Below, in pieces: positions 6,346-7,883 of a DNA stretch of 7,883 bases. The notes beneath the pieces are model-generated. The model made no database searches, had not been told where the DNA came from, and was given only the letters and a program-made list of their open reading frames with translations. Origin of the DNA: Flavobacteriaceae bacterium (lineage in GTDB: Bacteria > Bacteroidota > Bacteroidia > Flavobacteriales > Flavobacteriaceae); NCBI GenBank assembly GCA_019752245.1, contig JAIEMH010000105.1:1-7883 (forward strand), in the 5' to 3' direction. A program made the position numbers and the translations under genes. Position 1 is the first letter of the stretch. Every line of letters starts with the position of its first letter.

Positions 6346-6372
6346 ATTGTTACATAATTATTATGTTACAAT
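6346..6372. repeat. Near-perfect inverted repeat upstream of the barrel gene, possible operator
   Basis: ATTGTTACATAA (6346-6357) pairs with TTATGTTACAAT (6361-6372) in 11 of 12 positions around the loop TTA. The same stretch also contains TGTTACA as a direct repeat 16 bp apart (6348-6354 and 6364-6370). It sits about 75-100 bp upstream of the barrel gene start and 33 bp beyond the stop of the lipoprotein gene. It lacks the GC-rich stem and T tract of a terminator, so a protein-binding site is the more natural reading, but no regulator is recognised. Confidence 0.35.
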
Positions 6373-6404
6373 AGAATTGACCTATAAATAGTTAAGTATA
6401 AAAA

Positions 6405-7193
6405 TTAATTTAAGTGATAATTCGACAAAAATTCTTCTTGAGGGATTGTGATAGTTGATGGAATTCCAAATGAAGCAGCGATAGTAGCATTTATGTCATA
6501 ATGAAACACAGAATTAGTATGCACGTTTCCAATATTTTTTGCAAAATATTCATTTAGTGTTAAAACTGGTTGATCACTTAATAAAGTTGCAGTTATTCCT
6601 GAAGCGGTGGTAGTTATCTTTAAATTTAAAATTAATCTTGTCTTTTTTACATCATTATATGTAGTTCCATTGGAAGTATATGTTGCTAACGTCTCTTGTG
6701 CAACAGATTTCAACGTATAATCAATATCTAATGGATAGCCACTCACTGTTTGATGTAAAGTTCCACTTGTAGTACTAAGAAGTGTATTTGCTTCAGCAGT
6801 TTCCTTAAAAAATGAAAATTCATTTAAATTAATTTGAATAGGAGTTGTTAAGCCTGGAAAAGGTATTGTAAATGTTCCAGTAGCAACTAGTGAACTAGCT
6901 TTAATTCTTACGCCATTATTTCTTAAAGTATTAGAAAAGAAACCGGTTGGAGCGTTCAACGTTTTCATTTTTTTGTAGGTAACTGTATTGATTATAGTAT
7001 CATTTGCAACATATAAATTATCACTACTTAAAGTTCCTTGGCTATCTACATCATAAACCCAATAATTGCCATTTGCTAATGGCATATAAGCTGTTGGAGG
7101 ACTATTGTCTTCATTAGTTGGTGATGCACTATCGCTAGAACAAGAAGAAATAAACACCAGTATAAGTGATGCTAAAAAGAATTTAATTTTCAT
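6405..7193 (-). CDS. Lipoprotein of unknown function
   Basis: This 262-residue protein has a standard lipoprotein signal (K2, K4, a hydrophobic core, then I15-S16-S17-C18). A low-complexity Ser/Asn/Pro linker follows (about residues 19-35), then Y36-MPLANGNYWVYDV, an opening common among Bacteroidota surface or periplasmic lipoproteins. The remainder alternates short beta strands with Thr/Ser-rich stretches (TATLLSDQPVLTL, for example) and has no catalytic motif I can recognise. The only cysteine is the lipidated one. A beta-sandwich binding or structural role is possible but unproven. D21 and the later E28-D29 in the tether are not a strong surface-export signal. The gene lies 42 bp after the phosphoesterase gene on the same strand, so it may be co-transcribed with it. 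Confidence 0.8.
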   Translation of the reverse strand: MKIKFFLASLILVFISSCSSDSASPTNEDNSPPTAYMPLANGNYWVYDVDSQGTLSSDNLYVANDTIINTVTYKKMKTLNAPTGFFSNTLRNNGVRIKASSLVATGTFTIPFPGLTTPIQINLNEFSFFKETAEANTLLSTTSGTLHQTVSGYPLDIDYTLKSVAQETLATYTSNGTTYNDVKKTRLILNLKITTTASGITATLLSDQPVLTLNEYFAKNIGNVHTNSVFHYDINATIAASFGIPSTITIPQEEFLSNYHLN

Positions 7194-7235
7194 GTTTTAT
7201 TGTTATTAGATTGTCTGCTAATATACTAAAACATT

Positions 7236-7883
7236 TTATTTTTTATTAAAAATTAACGAAGCAATTAAATATTCGCTTAATTTTTCCTCCATTTCAAACA
7301 AATCTTCTTCTATAGAAACTGTTTTTTCATATTTATACAGCTTCCATCTTTTTTTGTTATACTCTAAAGCAGTAAGATTTTCAACCCAATCGCCAGAGTT
7401 TAGATACAGTGTTCTTCCTTTTTTGTTTTCTTTTTCAATTATTTTTGGTTCGTGAATGTGTCCACAAATTACAAAGTCATATCCGTTTTCAATGGCTAAA
7501 TCGGTTGCTGTAGCTTCAAAATCAGAAATAAATTTTACAGCATTCTTTACACTCGATTTAATTTTTTTAGAAAATGAGTAAGGCTCTTTTCCTAGTTTTT
7601 CTAAACACCAATTTACCATTCGGTTAGTCAAAATCAACATATCGTAACCCCAACCACCAAGTTTTGCAATCCATTTAGAGTGTTGAACAGAGGCATCAAA
7701 AACATCTCCATGAAAAATCCATGCTTTTTTATCATCAAATTCTAAAACCAATTTATCCGATAAAGTAAAGTTTCCCATTTGGGTATCACTAAACTTTCGT
7801 AGCATTTCGTCATGGTTTCCGGTGATATAATGCACTTTAGTTCCTTTAGAAGCCAAGTCAATTATTTTCTTGATTACTTTTAA
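7236..7883 (-). CDS. LpxH-like metallophosphoesterase (UDP-2,3-diacylglucosamine diphosphatase family), 5' end outside the window
   Basis: This is the C-terminal 215 residues of a calcineurin-like metallophosphoesterase; the frame is open to the right edge. Metal-binding motifs present, numbered from the edge, are G22-N-H-D25, H58-G-D-V-F-D63 and G141-H-I-H-E-P146. The first two motifs (D-x-H and GDxxD) must lie in the missing N-terminal part, about 50-60 residues. The GNHDEMLRKFSD stretch, the Trp/Lys-rich middle (GGWGYDMLILTN) and a charged C-terminal tail match the Bacteroidota group named as UDP-2,3-diacylglucosamine diphosphatase. That enzyme makes lipid X in lipid A synthesis at the inner membrane. 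Whether this group does that reaction, rather than acting on another phosphoester, is not settled by motifs, so no gene symbol is given. A TTG at 7856 is an internal Leu, not a start. The lipoprotein gene follows after 42 bp. Confidence 0.85.
   Translation of the reverse strand, partial: LKVIKKIIDLASKGTKVHYITGNHDEMLRKFSDTQMGNFTLSDKLVLEFDDKKAWIFHGDVFDASVQHSKWIAKLGGWGYDMLILTNRMVNWCLEKLGKEPYSFSKKIKSSVKNAVKFISDFEATATDLAIENGYDFVICGHIHEPKIIEKENKKGRTLYLNSGDWVENLTALEYNKKRWKLYKYEKTVSIEEDLFEMEEKLSEYLIASLIFNKK

Noticed and set aside
7204..7223. TATTAG-N8-CTAATA inverted repeat in the 42-bp spacer between the phosphoesterase and lipoprotein genes
   Set aside because: It has short AT-only arms with no T tract and no recognised binding motif; expected by chance in this composition.

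Overview
The window is AT-rich DNA from a Bacteroidota bacterium, most likely a Flavobacteriaceae member. Pointers are the A-rich translation starts with almost no Shine-Dalgarno sequence, the short lipoprotein signals ending in S-C, a bacillithiol-type glycosyltransferase (BshA), and several proteins that read like flavobacterial families (PAP2 phosphatase, the 160-residue 'WHSRFF' protein, a GH3/beta-lactamase fusion, a Bacteroidota LpxH-like phosphoesterase). All assignments rest on reading motifs by eye; no database search was run.

Layout. Bases 1-104 look like a junction: a minus-strand reading frame runs in from the left edge, and the + strand PAP2 phosphatase starts abruptly, without its N-terminal part, next to three closely spaced GGATCC sites. 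From there to 3993 three + strand genes follow with 9- and 15-bp gaps: the truncated PAP2 phosphatase, a conserved protein of unknown function, and a 999-residue lipoprotein that joins a NagZ-type GH3 beta-N-acetylglucosaminidase to a beta-lactamase-fold serine hydrolase. A strong hairpin terminator (4018-4050) ends this block. A second + strand unit (4152-5720) holds bshA and, 3 bp later, a small PrcB_C-like lipoprotein. It ends at a bidirectional terminator (5722-5755) shared with the converging minus-strand genes.

The right part is on the minus strand. In transcription order it has an LpxH-like metallophosphoesterase (running off the right edge), an unrecognised 262-residue lipoprotein, and a small outer-membrane beta-barrel protein.

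How the genes relate. Much of the window concerns the envelope: a membrane lipid phosphatase, a muropeptide-degrading fusion enzyme, lipoproteins, a barrel protein and a lipid-A-type phosphoesterase. BshA uses UDP-GlcNAc and malate to begin bacillithiol synthesis, so it draws on the same amino-sugar pool that the NagZ-type enzyme could replenish; that link is inference. No RNA genes, CRISPR arrays, insertion sequences or phage genes were seen. No clearly new multi-gene system is evident. The points most worth a second look are the NagZ/AmiE-like fusion with its cysteine-rich hydrolase domain, the conserved orphan beside it, and the odd left-edge junction.
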